30,645 nt of DNA from an uncultured Christensenella sp. Its GTDB lineage: Bacteria; Bacillota; Clostridia; Christensenellales; Borkfalkiaceae. The stretch's first letter is position 1. The number at the start of each line of letters is the position of its first letter. The notes under the pieces are model-generated. The model was not told where the DNA came from, searched no databases, and saw only the letters and a program-made list of their open reading frames with translations. Shown here in pieces: positions 1 through 8,955 of the stretch. The translations under genes and the position numbers were made by a program. The DNA is taken from positions 1 to 30,645 of the forward strand of contig CAJUHC010000001.1 in the NCBI GenBank assembly GCA_910586345.1, in the 5' to 3' direction.

Positions 1-4
1 ATAA

Positions 5-79
5 GGCCCGTTGGTCAAGAGGTTAAGACATCACCCTTTCACGGTGGTATCGTGGGTTCGATTCCCGCACGGGTCACCA
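5..79 (+). tRNA. tRNA-Glu (anticodon TTC)
   Basis: A full cloverleaf can be folded. The acceptor stem pairs 5-11 with 69-75 (one G-U pair). The anticodon stem is 31-35/43-47 with loop 36-42, giving anticodon TTC at 38-40. The T-loop TTCGATT is intact and CCA is encoded at 77-79. A rho-independent terminator follows directly, so this tRNA ends its own transcription unit; its promoter lies outside the window. Confidence 0.96.
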
Positions 80-83
80 CAAT

Positions 84-116
84 AAAAAGGGAGTACCTAC
101 GTACTTCCTTTTTAAT
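84..116 (+). terminator. Terminator after tRNA-Glu
   Basis: A 13-bp stem (84-96 with 101-113, one G-U pair) with loop CTAC ends in a T run. It separates tRNA-Glu from the membrane-protein gene beginning at 152. Confidence 0.85.
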
Positions 117-134
117 TATATAAAATAAAAAAAT

Positions 135-140
135 TATAAT
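135..140 (+). promoter_or_regulatory. Likely -10 box of the Wzy-like gene
   Basis: A perfect TATAAT ends 11 bases before the ATG at 152, which predicts a 5' leader of only about 5 nt. No Shine-Dalgarno sequence is visible before this ATG. The -35 region is AT-rich and has no clear hexamer, so the promoter call rests on the -10 box alone. Confidence 0.45.
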
Positions 141-151
141 ATTCTGTTTCT

Positions 152-1561
152 ATGAAAGAAAAGTTACAAAAGTTCGGAAACTGCGGGTTCTTAAAACTTT
201 TAAAACAAGGGTTATCATCTAAATACTTCCCGTTCGTTACGGCGGCGGTAACGCTTTTATGTTATTACCTCGGGTTGGATTTAGTACTCATTTATTATAT
301 AAGCATAACCGGTATGCTTATACTATTATTGCTTGAAGACGCGACTCCTTTTATTTCTATAATGCTTTTTCTCGGCATTATGATTTCTTACAAAAACTCC
401 CCTTCCGATGTAATGGGCGATTCCGATTATTATTTCAGAACCGCAAATCTTGTACAGATATTTATAATTCTTTCGCTTTACATACTTACGGTAGTTTACA
501 GAATTTTTGCGACTATTTCAAAAAGAAAATTCAAGTTTACTCCCGCTTTCTTCGGTTTGTGCGGACTGTCTGCGGTTTTTTTACTTAACGGACTATTCAG
601 TGAAAATTATACTGCCAAAAATCTTTTATACGGATTGATAATGGCGGCGAGCTTTCTCGGAGTATTCTGCGTATTGAAAGATAATATCAAACTCGATACG
701 GAAGGATACGAAAAAATTGCTTTCGCATTCTTGGCGTTCAGCGCAGTTCTGATTACGGAAGTTGCGGTTAAATATATATTTATAGACGGAATATTGTCCG
801 ACGGACAAATCGACAGAAGCAAACTTACTTTCGGTTGGGGAATATGGAATACAATGGGAATGTGGCTCGTGATGTGTATTCCGTCGGTAATTTACCTTGC
901 CTACAAAAAAAAATACGGCTTCCTTTACACCGCTTACTCTGTAATTTTATGTTTGGCTGTTTTCCTGTCAAACAGCCGTCAAGCAATGATAGTCGCCGCT
1001 TTGATATATTGCGTTTGTATTATTATATTGCTCATTAAAGGCAGATATAAAATAGCGAATATATGTATTGCGGCAAGCGCTTTGATTACCGTTATCGTCT
1101 TCGCGGTAATTTACCGCGACGCTCTTGCTCTCTATATCAAAGAATTCATAGAAGACCTGCTTAAAGGCGGCGCAAAAGGAAATACGAGAATGGTGATATG
1201 GAGCCAAGCCGTCGACAATTACCGTTCCTCACCGCTGTTCGGCGTCGGATTTTACGTTAAGTTCAGCTATATACCGAATTCAGGACTCGGTTTTATGCCG
1301 TATATGTGCCATAACACGGTTCTGCAACTTTTAAGTTCCTGCGGAACAATCGGAATAATCGCTTATGCCGTACACAGAATACAAACAATAAAATGTTTTA
1401 TTAAAAACGTTACAATCGAAAGGACTTTCATTTTTATCACAATATCGGGATTATTATTGACAAGCTTAGTGGATAATCATATTTTTAACATATTCCCGAC
1501 ATTAGTATACAGCAGTCTGACCGCGGTTATAGTAAACGACACATTACCTAAGAAAAATTAA
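152..1561 (+). CDS. O-antigen ligase / Wzy polymerase-like polytopic membrane protein
   Basis: A 469-aa protein with about ten or more hydrophobic segments across its length. Near residue 387 is the sequence MCHNTVLQLLSSCG, followed by GIIAY. This resembles the His-Asn-containing C-terminal loop of the O-antigen ligase/Wzy/RfaL superfamily, and FGVGFY just before it also fits. Family members polymerise or transfer undecaprenyl-linked glycans on the outer face of the membrane. The convergent neighbours are an initiating sugar-phosphate transferase and a hexapeptide beta-helix protein, which supports a role in surface polysaccharide assembly. No Shine-Dalgarno sequence precedes the ATG, so either translation is nearly leaderless or the start is wrong. 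Polymerase and ligase cannot be told apart from sequence; the substrate is unknown. Confidence 0.8.
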   Translation: MKEKLQKFGNCGFLKLLKQGLSSKYFPFVTAAVTLLCYYLGLDLVLIYYISITGMLILLLLEDATPFISIMLFLGIMISYKNSPSDVMGDSDYYFRTANLVQIFIILSLYILTVVYRIFATISKRKFKFTPAFFGLCGLSAVFLLNGLFSENYTAKNLLYGLIMAASFLGVFCVLKDNIKLDTEGYEKIAFAFLAFSAVLITEVAVKYIFIDGILSDGQIDRSKLTFGWGIWNTMGMWLVMCIPSVIYLAYKKKYGFLYTAYSVILCLAVFLSNSRQAMIVAALIYCVCIIILLIKGRYKIANICIAASALITVIVFAVIYRDALALYIKEFIEDLLKGGAKGNTRMVIWSQAVDNYRSSPLFGVGFYVKFSYIPNSGLGFMPYMCHNTVLQLLSSCGTIGIIAYAVHRIQTIKCFIKNVTIERTFIFITISGLLLTSLVDNHIFNIFPTLVYSSLTAVIVNDTLPKKN

Positions 1562-1588
1562 AACTCCCCTCTCTCGGGGAGTTTTTTT
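1561..1588. terminator. Bidirectional terminator between convergent polysaccharide genes
   Basis: A 9-bp stem (1561-1569 with 1576-1584), loop TCTCTC, then seven Ts on the plus strand and an A/T-rich run on the minus strand. It overlaps the stop codons of both convergent genes and can serve both. Confidence 0.85.
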
Positions 1589-2342
1589 ATTTTGCGCCCG
1601 TGCGTTTGAAAACGCCTATCAAAGTTTTGAAAATTATTTTAAAATCTAAACCCACAGAACAGTGTTCCACGTAATAAAGTTCTAATTTTTGTCTTTCTCC
1701 GCTCTCGTAAGTACAGTTGCTTCGTCCGTTAGCCGCCCACCAACCTATCATTCCGGGCTTAACCGAAAGCAATTTATCCGCGTCTTCTCCGAACTTTTCC
1801 TCTATCTCTTTTTTAACGAGAGGTCTCGGACCTATTACCGATATTTTACCTGTGAAAATAGCCCATATATTAGGCAGTTCGTCAAGACTCGTCTTTCTTA
1901 AAAACTTACCGAGTTTCGTAACTCTCGGGTCGTCGTCAAGCTTGTATTCTCTTTTATACTGTTCGAGCTGTTCGGGAGTAAGCATATTTTCCAGCTTGTC
2001 CGCATTTTTTTTCATACTCCTGAATTTGGGAATATAAATTTTCTTACCGTTTTTCCCAACTCTTTCGTGCTTATAAAACACGGGACCGCCGTCGCTGCAT
2101 TTAACGCATACAGCGAGAATTAAATACAACCAAGAAAAAATCAAAAGGAACAATCCCGAAGAAATAATATCGAAAGTACGCTTTACAAACAGATAACAGC
2201 CGTACCGAAAACCTTTTCTCGGTTTATAAGGAACGCGCTCCTTCTTCTCGTTTGATTTTGCTTCTACGCAACAAACTTCTTCCGATTCGTTTTTTTCGCA
2301 GGTTTCCGTTTGCTCTTCGGAAACACGTGTTTCATCCGTCAT
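1587..2342 (-). CDS. Bacterial sugar transferase (PglC/WbaP-type phosphoglycosyl transferase)
   Basis: A 251-aa member of the monotopic phosphoglycosyl transferase family (bacterial sugar transferase, PF02397). These enzymes move a sugar-1-phosphate from a UDP-sugar to undecaprenyl phosphate, the first committed step of many capsule, EPS and O-antigen pathways. Visible family landmarks are KRTFDI followed by one hydrophobic segment (about 59-81), PVFYKHERVG, KFRSM, the catalytic Asp-Glu pair in TSLDELPNIW (D154, E155), ISVIGPRPL and KPGMIGWW. The family core is preceded by about 45 acidic or charged residues containing a CC pair, which looks disordered; its role is unknown. There is no extra multi-helix N-terminal domain, so it is the short PglC-like type. 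It starts 20 bp after the stop of the beta-helix gene, so the two are one operon. Sugar specificity cannot be read from the sequence. Confidence 0.9.
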   Translation of the reverse strand: MTDETRVSEEQTETCEKNESEEVCCVEAKSNEKKERVPYKPRKGFRYGCYLFVKRTFDIISSGLFLLIFSWLYLILAVCVKCSDGGPVFYKHERVGKNGKKIYIPKFRSMKKNADKLENMLTPEQLEQYKREYKLDDDPRVTKLGKFLRKTSLDELPNIWAIFTGKISVIGPRPLVKKEIEEKFGEDADKLLSVKPGMIGWWAANGRSNCTYESGERQKLELYYVEHCSVGLDFKIIFKTLIGVFKRTGAK

Positions 2343-2362
2343 CTGATTACCTTTTTCGTTGT

Positions 2363-3019
2363 TTAACTTATCTTTTCCGCAACGTCGTTGTTATTTTTGA
2401 AAATGCTGTCGGCGGGAACGATTCCGCGAACGCGCGACAGCGGATATATATTCGTATTTTTCCCGACGACCGTACCGGGGTTAAGTACGCTGTTGCATCC
2501 CACTTCGACGCCGTCGCCGAGCATTGCCCCGAGCTTTTTCAAACCCGTCGCGATTTCGAATTCTCCGCCCTTAACGGTCACAAGTGTTCTGTCGCTTTTT
2601 ACGTTAGACGTCACGGCACCCGCGCCGAGATGAGCTTTGTATCCGAGAATACTGTCGCCGACGTAATTATAATGAGGCACCTGAACCGAGTCAAATAAAA
2701 CGGAATTCTTAATTTCCGTCGAATTCCCTACTACGCAGTCTTTGCCTATCAGCGCTCCGCCCCGAATAAACGCGCAGTGCCTTACCTGAGTGTTTTCACC
2801 GATAATACAAGGTCCGCCGATATAAGAAGTTTTATCTACCGACACGCTTTTATGAACCCATACGCCCGACGATATTTCGATATAATCCCCGCCGAGGCTT
2901 TCTCCGAGATTTAAAATAAAATCTTTTAATCCCGAAAGCGCCTCCCACGGATAGACGAAACCTTTAAGATACCCGCCCGCAGCAGTTCGGGTTAAATCAA
3001 ACAACTCGGTAATTTTCAA
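2363..3019 (-). CDS. Left-handed beta-helix (hexapeptide repeat) protein, GlmU C-terminal-like
   Basis: A 218-aa protein made mostly of hexapeptide-type turns, for example IGGPCIIGENTQV, GGALIGKDCVVGNST, VGDSILGYKAHLGAGAV and VEVGCNSVLNPGTVVG. This matches the acyl/acetyltransferase-like domain found at the C-terminus of GlmU and other sugar-nucleotide pyrophosphorylases. No Rossmann nucleotidyltransferase domain is present, so it is either a stand-alone acetyltransferase or a sugar-nucleotide-pathway partner. The start is TTG: GGAG lies about eight bases upstream and no better ATG exists. It has its own strong promoter and leads into the sugar transferase gene, pointing to surface-glycan precursor supply. 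Exact reaction unknown. Confidence 0.75.
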   Translation of the reverse strand: MKITELFDLTRTAAGGYLKGFVYPWEALSGLKDFILNLGESLGGDYIEISSGVWVHKSVSVDKTSYIGGPCIIGENTQVRHCAFIRGGALIGKDCVVGNSTEIKNSVLFDSVQVPHYNYVGDSILGYKAHLGAGAVTSNVKSDRTLVTVKGGEFEIATGLKKLGAMLGDGVEVGCNSVLNPGTVVGKNTNIYPLSRVRGIVPADSIFKNNNDVAEKIS

Positions 3020-3059
3020 GCGTTCTCCGCCACTGCGCGGTGAATTATAAATCTACTTT

Positions 3060-3088
3060 ATTTTAACATCACGCAAGTGTAAAGTCAA
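3060..3088 (-). promoter_or_regulatory. Promoter of the beta-helix / sugar transferase operon
   Basis: On the minus strand TTGACT (3088-3083), exactly 17 bases, then TAAAAT (3065-3060). Transcription would begin near 3053, about 35 nt before the TTG start at 3019. It is divergent from the ilvB promoter about 130 bp away. Confidence 0.85.
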
Positions 3089-3176
3089 TAATATTTGCGA
3101 AAGTTCGACAAAATTCGTTTCTTTATACGGACTCTGCTTTATATTAATATGCGTAACCTGCGCAAAATAAAACCTA

Positions 3177-3192
3177 ATGCATAATTTTGCAT
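3177..3192. promoter_or_regulatory. Inverted repeat upstream of the ilvB promoter (possible regulator site)
   Basis: ATGCA (3177-3181) and TGCAT (3188-3192) are separated by 6 bp, centred roughly 36 bp upstream of the -35 box of ilvB. A second weak TGCG/CGCA inverted repeat lies just further upstream. The position would suit an activator or repressor site for the branched-chain amino-acid operon, but no known regulator is identified. Confidence 0.3.
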
Positions 3193-3217
3193 ATTTATAC
3201 ATTTATAGCAAATATAG

Positions 3218-3246
3218 TTGACTTTTTGAGCCGTTTAATTTAAAAT
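3218..3246 (+). promoter_or_regulatory. Promoter of the ilv-leu operon
   Basis: TTGACT (3218-3223), 17 bases, TAAAAT (3241-3246). The predicted start site near 3253 gives a leader of only about 27 nt, which holds just the AGGAG-type ribosome binding site at 3268-3273. There is no room for a T-box, leucine leader peptide or attenuator. Confidence 0.88.
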
Positions 3247-3279
3247 AATACAAATACTATAAAATATCAGGAGTTCGGT

Positions 3280-4950
3280 ATGAAATTGAAAGGCGCGGAT
3301 ATACTCATAAAATGCCTTTTGGAACAAGGCGTTGATACTATTTTCGGATACCCCGGCGGCTGCGTTCTCGACATTTACGACGCGCTGTACCGAAGCGGAA
3401 AAATAAAGCACGTACTTACCGCGCACGAGCAAGGCGCCGCACACGCGGCGGACGGTTACGCCAGAGTTACGGGCAAAACCGGAGTCTGTTTCGCGACATC
3501 CGGTCCGGGCGCAACAAATCTCGTTACGGGAATCGCCACGGCTTATATGGATTCTGTTCCTTTAATCGCAATTACGGGAAACGTCGGGCTGAATTTTCTC
3601 GGCAGAGACTCGTTTCAGGAAATAGACATTTGCGGAATAACCATTCCCATAACAAAGCACAACTTTATAGTTAAAGACGTAAAAGAACTTGCGGACACGG
3701 TAAGAAAAGCTTTCCGTATAGCGTCAAGCGGAAGAAAAGGTCCCGTGCTTATCGACATTTTAAAAAACGTTCAGAACGCGGAATACGAATACGAACCCGC
3801 TGAAATCCAAAAATATAAACCCGAAAAAGTCAAACCCGCAAGTCTTGAAAAAGCGGTAACGGCAATCAAATCGAGCAGAAAACCCGTAATACTCGCAGGC
3901 GGAGGAGTTATCGCTTCCGACGCGTCCTCTCTCGTTAACGAGCTTGCCCGAAAACTCGGCTGTCCTTTAACTTATACTCTTATGGGCAAGGGCTGTATTC
4001 CTGAAACGGACCCGCTCTGCCTTGGTATGATAGGTATGCACGGGACGTACGCCGCCGTTAAATCGGTTATAAAAGCCGACACCGTAATCGCGCTCGGTAC
4101 GCGTTTTTCAGACAGAGTCGCATTAAACAGAGATAAGTTTGCCGAAGGTAAAACCGTAATTCACGTTGACATAGACAACGCCGAACTCGATAAAAACGTA
4201 TCCGCGGACATATGCGTAATGGCTGACGTAAAAGAAACGCTCAAAACTCTTATTCCGCTCGTCGAAGAAACGGAGCGCAAGGACTGGCTTTCGGAAATAG
4301 CGCAGTATAAAAAAGAAAACGCGCTTAAAAAAGATACTTCTATCAGGGCGTACAAAATCATATCGGCCGCTTCGCGCATCGCTCCCGCGGGAACTCCGCT
4401 TATAACCGACGTCGGTCAGCATCAGATGTGGGCGGCACAGCACTTTGCTGTTAACTCTCCCCGCCTTTTCTGCTCTTCGGGCGGACTCGGCACAATGGGG
4501 TACGGAACGGGCGCGGCGATAGGCGCGGCGTTCGGAAGCAAAAAACTTTGCGTACTCGTAACCGGCGACGGATGTATCGGTATGAATATGAACGAAATAA
4601 GCACTGCCGCGGCGAACAATGTTCCGCTCGTAATACTTTTAATGGACAATAAAGTACTCGGTATGGTAAGACAGTGGCAGAAGATTTTCTACTCCCGCCG
4701 TTTTTCAGAAACAAACCTCTCCCGCAATATAGATTACGTAAAACTTGCGGAAAGTCTCGGTGCGAAAGGAATCCTCTTAGACGTAAACGATGATATAGAA
4801 ACCAAAATCAAAAAAGCTTTCGAAACGGCTGAAAAGTATTCTGTTCCCGTTTTAGTCGACTGCAAGATTTCTTCCGACGAAAACGTTCTGCCTATGATTA
4901 AACCGGGTATGGCTTACGATACGCAACTCGAAAAAATGGAGGAAAACTGA
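3280..4950 (+). CDS. ilvB: Acetolactate synthase, catalytic (large) subunit
   Basis: A 556-aa thiamine-diphosphate enzyme of the biosynthetic acetohydroxyacid synthase type. It condenses two pyruvates, or pyruvate with 2-oxobutyrate, at the head of valine, leucine and isoleucine synthesis. Seen in the sequence: the N-terminal ThDP domain with the catalytic Glu in AHEQGAAHAADGYAR (E50), FATSGPGATNLVTG, the central FAD-type domain (about 190-330), and the C-terminal ThDP motif beginning GDG near residue 429 and ending MDN. Length is typical of the family. It is first in a seven-gene operon and is followed after 1 bp by its regulatory subunit, which argues for the anabolic rather than the catabolic (AlsS) enzyme. 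RBS AGGAG; ATG start well supported. Confidence 0.96.
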   Translation: MKLKGADILIKCLLEQGVDTIFGYPGGCVLDIYDALYRSGKIKHVLTAHEQGAAHAADGYARVTGKTGVCFATSGPGATNLVTGIATAYMDSVPLIAITGNVGLNFLGRDSFQEIDICGITIPITKHNFIVKDVKELADTVRKAFRIASSGRKGPVLIDILKNVQNAEYEYEPAEIQKYKPEKVKPASLEKAVTAIKSSRKPVILAGGGVIASDASSLVNELARKLGCPLTYTLMGKGCIPETDPLCLGMIGMHGTYAAVKSVIKADTVIALGTRFSDRVALNRDKFAEGKTVIHVDIDNAELDKNVSADICVMADVKETLKTLIPLVEETERKDWLSEIAQYKKENALKKDTSIRAYKIISAASRIAPAGTPLITDVGQHQMWAAQHFAVNSPRLFCSSGGLGTMGYGTGAAIGAAFGSKKLCVLVTGDGCIGMNMNEISTAAANNVPLVILLMDNKVLGMVRQWQKIFYSRRFSETNLSRNIDYVKLAESLGAKGILLDVNDDIETKIKKAFETAEKYSVPVLVDCKISSDENVLPMIKPGMAYDTQLEKMEEN

Positions 4951-4951
4951 T

Positions 4952-5482
4952 ATGGGCGAAATTAAGAAATACGCAATCGGGTTGCTCGTTTCCAACAAAA
5001 GCGGAGTAATGACCCGCATAACGGGTCTGTTCACCCGCAGGGGATACAATATCGAAAGCATAACTGGCTGTGCGACGGAGGAGAACGAAATTTCCCGCCT
5101 TACGATAATCCTCAACGGCGACGAATATACTTTATATCAGCTTATAAAACAGCTCGACAAACTCGAAGACGTTCAGAAAGTCGGCTGTGCGAACGAGCTC
5201 GACTGCGTTTACAGAGAGCTTGCGCTTATCAAAGTCTGCGCTCCGCCCGAAAAAAGGCGCGAAGTCGTGGAAGCTACCGAAATTTACAAAGCAAAGGTCG
5301 TAGACTTCTCACCGGAAACTATGATACTCGAAATTACGGGCGAACCGACTAAAATCGAAGCGTTTATAAAAGTTATCGGACCTTACGGAATACTCGAAAT
5401 GCAGAGAACGGGCGTAACCGTGCTTGCGCGCGGAAAACACACGCTTAAAGACAGGGACTGCTATTCGGACCATATAAACTGA
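4952..5482 (+). CDS. ilvN: Acetolactate synthase, regulatory (small) subunit
   Basis: A 176-aa protein with an N-terminal ACT domain (about 6-80: LLVSNKSGVMTRITGLFTRR, GYNIESITG) and the C-terminal ALS small-subunit domain (ELALIKVCAP to VLARGKHT). The small subunit binds the catalytic subunit, raises its activity and gives valine feedback inhibition. The length matches the bacterial IlvH/IlvN form of about 160-175 aa. The ATG lies 1 bp after the ilvB stop and the GGAGG at 4938-4942 is inside the end of ilvB, so the two are translationally coupled. Confidence 0.95.
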   Translation: MGEIKKYAIGLLVSNKSGVMTRITGLFTRRGYNIESITGCATEENEISRLTIILNGDEYTLYQLIKQLDKLEDVQKVGCANELDCVYRELALIKVCAPPEKRREVVEATEIYKAKVVDFSPETMILEITGEPTKIEAFIKVIGPYGILEMQRTGVTVLARGKHTLKDRDCYSDHIN

Positions 5483-5536
5483 TACGTAAATTTTTGAGAA
5501 ATTCGGATTTATTACAGGCAGTATACGGAGATTAAA

Positions 5537-7192
5537 ATGAATATATTTTCTAACGGAAACGATATGAGTCCCCAGCGCTCGCTTTTAAGAGCGCTCGGCT
5601 GGACTGACGAAGAGATAAAAAAACCGCTTGTCGGCGTAATCTGCGCTCAGAGCGAAATCATACCGGGACATTTACATCTCGACGATATTGCAAGAGCCGT
5701 TTCCGAAGGCGTGATTGCCTCCGGAGGCAAACCCGTAACCGTACCCTCTATCGGCGTCTGCGACGGCATAGCTATGGGACACGGCGGAATGCGTTATTCC
5801 CTCCCCTCGCGCGAAATAATTGCCGACAGCGCCGAAATACTGCTCCGCGCCCACGGCTTTCAGGCGGCGGTCTTCGTCGGTAACTGCGACAAGATTATCC
5901 CGGGAATGCTTATGGCGGCGGCAAGGGTTAATATTCCGTCGATATTCGTTTCGGGCGGACCTATGCTTGCGGGAAAGGTCCGAGGCAAAAAAACTTCGCT
6001 TTCGACTATGTTCGAAGAAGTCGGCGCGTTTCACGCGGGAAAAATCGACAGCGAAACTTTAAAATCGTTCGAGTGCGGAGCCTGCCCCACCTGCGGTTCC
6101 TGTTCGGGTATGTTCACCGCAAACAGTCTTAACTGTCTTTTGGAGGCATTGGGTATGGCCCTGCCGGGCAACGGCACTATTCCTATGGTTTACTCGCAGA
6201 GAATCGCGCTTGCAAAAAAGACGGGTTCTGCGGTTATGAATCTTTTAAATAAAAATATCCGTCCCTCGGATATAATGAGCGCTTCCGCGTTTAAAAACGC
6301 AGAAACCGTGGATATGGCAATCGGCGCGTCGACAAACACTATATTACACCTGCTTGCAATCGCAAACGAAGCGAACGCAGACGGCGTTTCCATAGATATT
6401 ATGAACGAAATATCAGAACGGACGCCCAATCTTTGCAGACTTGCGCCTGCCGGAGAACATTATATCGAAGAGCTGAACGAAGCAGGCGGAATATCCGCCG
6501 TAATGAAAGAGCTTTACGTGAACAATCTTTTAGACGGAGAAGTTATGACCGTCGGAGGCGTTAAACTTAAAGAAGTTATCGAAAATGCGAAAATAACGGA
6601 CGAAGAGATTATCCGCCCGTTTTCAAATCCCTATTCCTCTTCGGGCGGACTTGCGGTACTGAAAGGCAACCTTGCGAAAGAAGGTTGCGTAGTCAAAAAA
6701 TCCGCGGTTGCACCCGAGATGCTCCGCCATTCGGGTCCCGCAAAATGTTTCGACTGCGAAGAAGAAGCTATGCGGGCGATTACGGATGGTAAGATTGTCA
6801 AAGGCGACGTAGTAGTAATCCGTTACGAAGGTCCCAAAGGCGGACCCGGTATGCGTGAAATGCTCTCTCCCACTTCCGCCATAGTCGGCGCGGGACTAGG
6901 AGCGGACGTAGCCCTGATTACGGACGGAAGATTTTCCGGAGCAACGCGCGGCGCGGCTATCGGACACGTATGCCCCGAAGCCGCGGCGGGCGGAGTTATC
7001 GGAATAGTCCGCGACGGCGATATTATCGACATAGACGTGAACGCGTGCTCAGTAAATCTTCGTATTGCGGACGAAGAAATAAAAGAGAGACTTAAAAACT
7101 TTAAACCGAAACTGCGCGAAACTTACGGTTACCTTTCGAGATACCGCAAAAGCGTTACCTCCGCTTCAAAAGGCGCGGTTTGGGAAAAATAA
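5537..7192 (+). CDS. ilvD: Dihydroxy-acid dehydratase
   Basis: A 551-aa member of the IlvD/Edd family, which dehydrates 2,3-dihydroxy-isovalerate and -methylvalerate to 2-oxo acids in valine and isoleucine synthesis. Seen are GIAMGHGGMRYSLPSRE, the cluster-binding VGNCDKIIPGML (C117), and a Cys-rich ECGACPTCGSCSGMF (C180-C189). At the position where plant and mycobacterial enzymes have a Pro-Cys-Asn cluster motif, this protein has IIPGHLHL. That resembles the E. coli oxygen-sensitive [4Fe-4S] class and would fit an anaerobe; this is an inference from motifs. RBS CGGAG precedes the ATG. A 54-bp gap after ilvN shows no terminator, so it is co-transcribed. The intermediate enzyme of this pathway, IlvC, is not in the operon. 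Confidence 0.96.
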   Translation: MNIFSNGNDMSPQRSLLRALGWTDEEIKKPLVGVICAQSEIIPGHLHLDDIARAVSEGVIASGGKPVTVPSIGVCDGIAMGHGGMRYSLPSREIIADSAEILLRAHGFQAAVFVGNCDKIIPGMLMAAARVNIPSIFVSGGPMLAGKVRGKKTSLSTMFEEVGAFHAGKIDSETLKSFECGACPTCGSCSGMFTANSLNCLLEALGMALPGNGTIPMVYSQRIALAKKTGSAVMNLLNKNIRPSDIMSASAFKNAETVDMAIGASTNTILHLLAIANEANADGVSIDIMNEISERTPNLCRLAPAGEHYIEELNEAGGISAVMKELYVNNLLDGEVMTVGGVKLKEVIENAKITDEEIIRPFSNPYSSSGGLAVLKGNLAKEGCVVKKSAVAPEMLRHSGPAKCFDCEEEAMRAITDGKIVKGDVVVIRYEGPKGGPGMREMLSPTSAIVGAGLGADVALITDGRFSGATRGAAIGHVCPEAAAGGVIGIVRDGDIIDIDVNACSVNLRIADEEIKERLKNFKPKLRETYGYLSRYRKSVTSASKGAVWEK

Positions 7193-7204
7193 GGACGAAA
7201 TGTT

Positions 7205-8461
7205 ATGGGAATGACGTTATCTCAGAAAATTTTAGCCGAACACGCGGGACTAAAAGAAGTAAAAGCGGGACAGTTGATAAACGCTAAAATAGATTTGGCG
7301 CTTGCCAACGATATTACCGCTCCCGTCGCAATAAAAGAATTTAAAAAAACCGGCTTTAATAAAGTCGCAGACGGTGAAAAAATCGCGTTCGTTATGGACC
7401 ATTTTGCTCCGAACAAGGATATTAAAAGCGCCGGGCAATGCAAGATATGCCGGGAATTCGCGAACGAACAAAATATCGATAATTTTTTCGACGTCGGAAA
7501 AATGGGCATCGAACACGCACTCCTTCCCGAACAGGGACTTGTCGGCGCGGGTGATTTGATAATAGGTGCGGACAGCCACACGTGTACTTACGGCGCTTTG
7601 GGCGCATTTTCCACAGGCGTTGGTTCGACGGATATGTGCGCCGCTATGATGAGCGGAGAATGTTGGTTCAAAGTCCCCTCCGCTATCAAGTTCGTTCTCA
7701 GAGGCAAACCCGCAAAATTCATATGCGGCAAAGATATTATATTACATATAATCGGACTTATCGGCGTAGACGGCGCTCTGTATAAATCTATGGAGTTTAC
7801 GGGCGACGGAATCAAGCATCTTTCCGTAGACGACAGATTTACAATATGCAATATGGCTATCGAGGCGGGCGCAAAAAACGGAATTTTCCCCGTTGACGAA
7901 ATCGCTCTCGAATATATGAATAACCGCTTCAAACGCGAAGTAAAAATACACGAAGCGGATGCCGACGCGGAATACGAAAAGATTTTAGAAATAGATTTAT
8001 CCAATCTTAAACCCACCGTCGCTTTTCCTCACCTTCCCGAAAATACGAAAACGGAATGGAGCGAAACAGCTATCGACCAGGTAATTATAGGTTCGTGCAC
8101 TAACGGACGCATTTCCGATTTGCGTATTGCGGCGGAAATATTAAGGGGCAGAAAAGTCGCAAAAAACGTACGCGCGATAATTATCCCCGCAACCAACGAA
8201 ATATATTTGCAGGCGATACGGGAAGGACTTGCGGAAGTTTTCATAAACGCGGGCGCGGTTATCTCCACTCCCACCTGCGGACCCTGTCTCGGCGGGCATA
8301 TGGGAATACTAGCGGAAAACGAGAGAGCGGTTTCAACCACCAACCGCAATTTCGTCGGAAGAATGGGTCACTTTTCCAGTGAAATTTATCTTGCTTCCCC
8401 CTATGTGGCGGCGGCTTCCGCCGTTACTGGCAAACTTACGAGCCCCGAGGATTTATTATGA
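7205..8461 (+). CDS. leuC: 3-isopropylmalate dehydratase, large subunit
   Basis: A 418-aa aconitase-family protein. With LeuD it isomerises 2-isopropylmalate to 3-isopropylmalate in leucine synthesis. The [4Fe-4S] cysteines are visible: C298 in GSCTNGR and C358/C361 in TCGPCLGGHMG. ADSHTCTYGALGAFSTG is the usual substrate-side motif. The length of about 420 aa with a separate small subunit of about 165 aa is the shorter archaeal/clostridial form, not the 466-aa enterobacterial form. AAGGA lies about nine bases before the ATG at 7205; an in-frame ATG at 7211 is a less likely start. The stop overlaps the leuD start by 4 bp (ATGA), indicating coupled synthesis of the heterodimer. Confidence 0.95.
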   Translation: MGMTLSQKILAEHAGLKEVKAGQLINAKIDLALANDITAPVAIKEFKKTGFNKVADGEKIAFVMDHFAPNKDIKSAGQCKICREFANEQNIDNFFDVGKMGIEHALLPEQGLVGAGDLIIGADSHTCTYGALGAFSTGVGSTDMCAAMMSGECWFKVPSAIKFVLRGKPAKFICGKDIILHIIGLIGVDGALYKSMEFTGDGIKHLSVDDRFTICNMAIEAGAKNGIFPVDEIALEYMNNRFKREVKIHEADADAEYEKILEIDLSNLKPTVAFPHLPENTKTEWSETAIDQVIIGSCTNGRISDLRIAAEILRGRKVAKNVRAIIIPATNEIYLQAIREGLAEVFINAGAVISTPTCGPCLGGHMGILAENERAVSTTNRNFVGRMGHFSSEIYLASPYVAAASAVTGKLTSPEDLL

Positions 8462-8955
8462 TTAAAGGAAAAGTTTTCAGATACGGAAACGACGTCGATA
8501 CCGACGTAATTATACCAGCAAGATATTTGAACACGGTTTCAGAAACCGAGCTTGCTTCCCACTGTATGGAGGATTTGGACGCCGATTTCGTAAATCGGGT
8601 AAAGACGGGAGACGTAATCGTCGCGGAAGACAATTTCGGTTGCGGTTCTTCTCGCGAACACGCTCCGATAGCAATCAAGGCGAGCGGAATAAGTCTCGTC
8701 ATAGCAAATTCGTTCGCGCGCATATTTTACCGCAACAGCATTAATATCGGTCTGCCCATACTCGAATGTACCGAAGCCGTTAAAGCGATAAAAAACGGCG
8801 ATACGGTAAGATGCGAACTTTCCGAGGGATTAATAGTCAACGAAACCACGGGAGAAAGTTTCAAAGCCGAACCCTTCCCCGATTTCATCAAAAACATTAT
8901 AGACGACGGCGGACTTTTAAACTATCTGAAAAAAAGGAGCGGAAATGAATTATAA
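8458..8955 (+). CDS. leuD: 3-isopropylmalate dehydratase, small subunit
   Basis: A 165-aa swivelling-domain partner of LeuC. Seen are GNDVDTDVIIPARYL near the N-terminus, the conserved loop EDNFGCGSSREHAP, and ANSFARIFYRNSINIGLP. These are the standard LeuD/HacB motifs and the length is typical. It overlaps leuC by 4 bp at its start and leuB by 11 bp at its end, where the leuB Shine-Dalgarno sequence GGAG is embedded. Confidence 0.95.
   Translation: MIKGKVFRYGNDVDTDVIIPARYLNTVSETELASHCMEDLDADFVNRVKTGDVIVAEDNFGCGSSREHAPIAIKASGISLVIANSFARIFYRNSINIGLPILECTEAVKAIKNGDTVRCELSEGLIVNETTGESFKAEPFPDFIKNIIDDGGLLNYLKKRSGNEL

Noticed and set aside
3020..3279. T-box or leader peptide before ilvB
   Set aside because: The consensus promoter at 3218-3246 leaves only a leader of about 27 nt; no specifier loop, T-box sequence or Leu/Val-rich frame follows.
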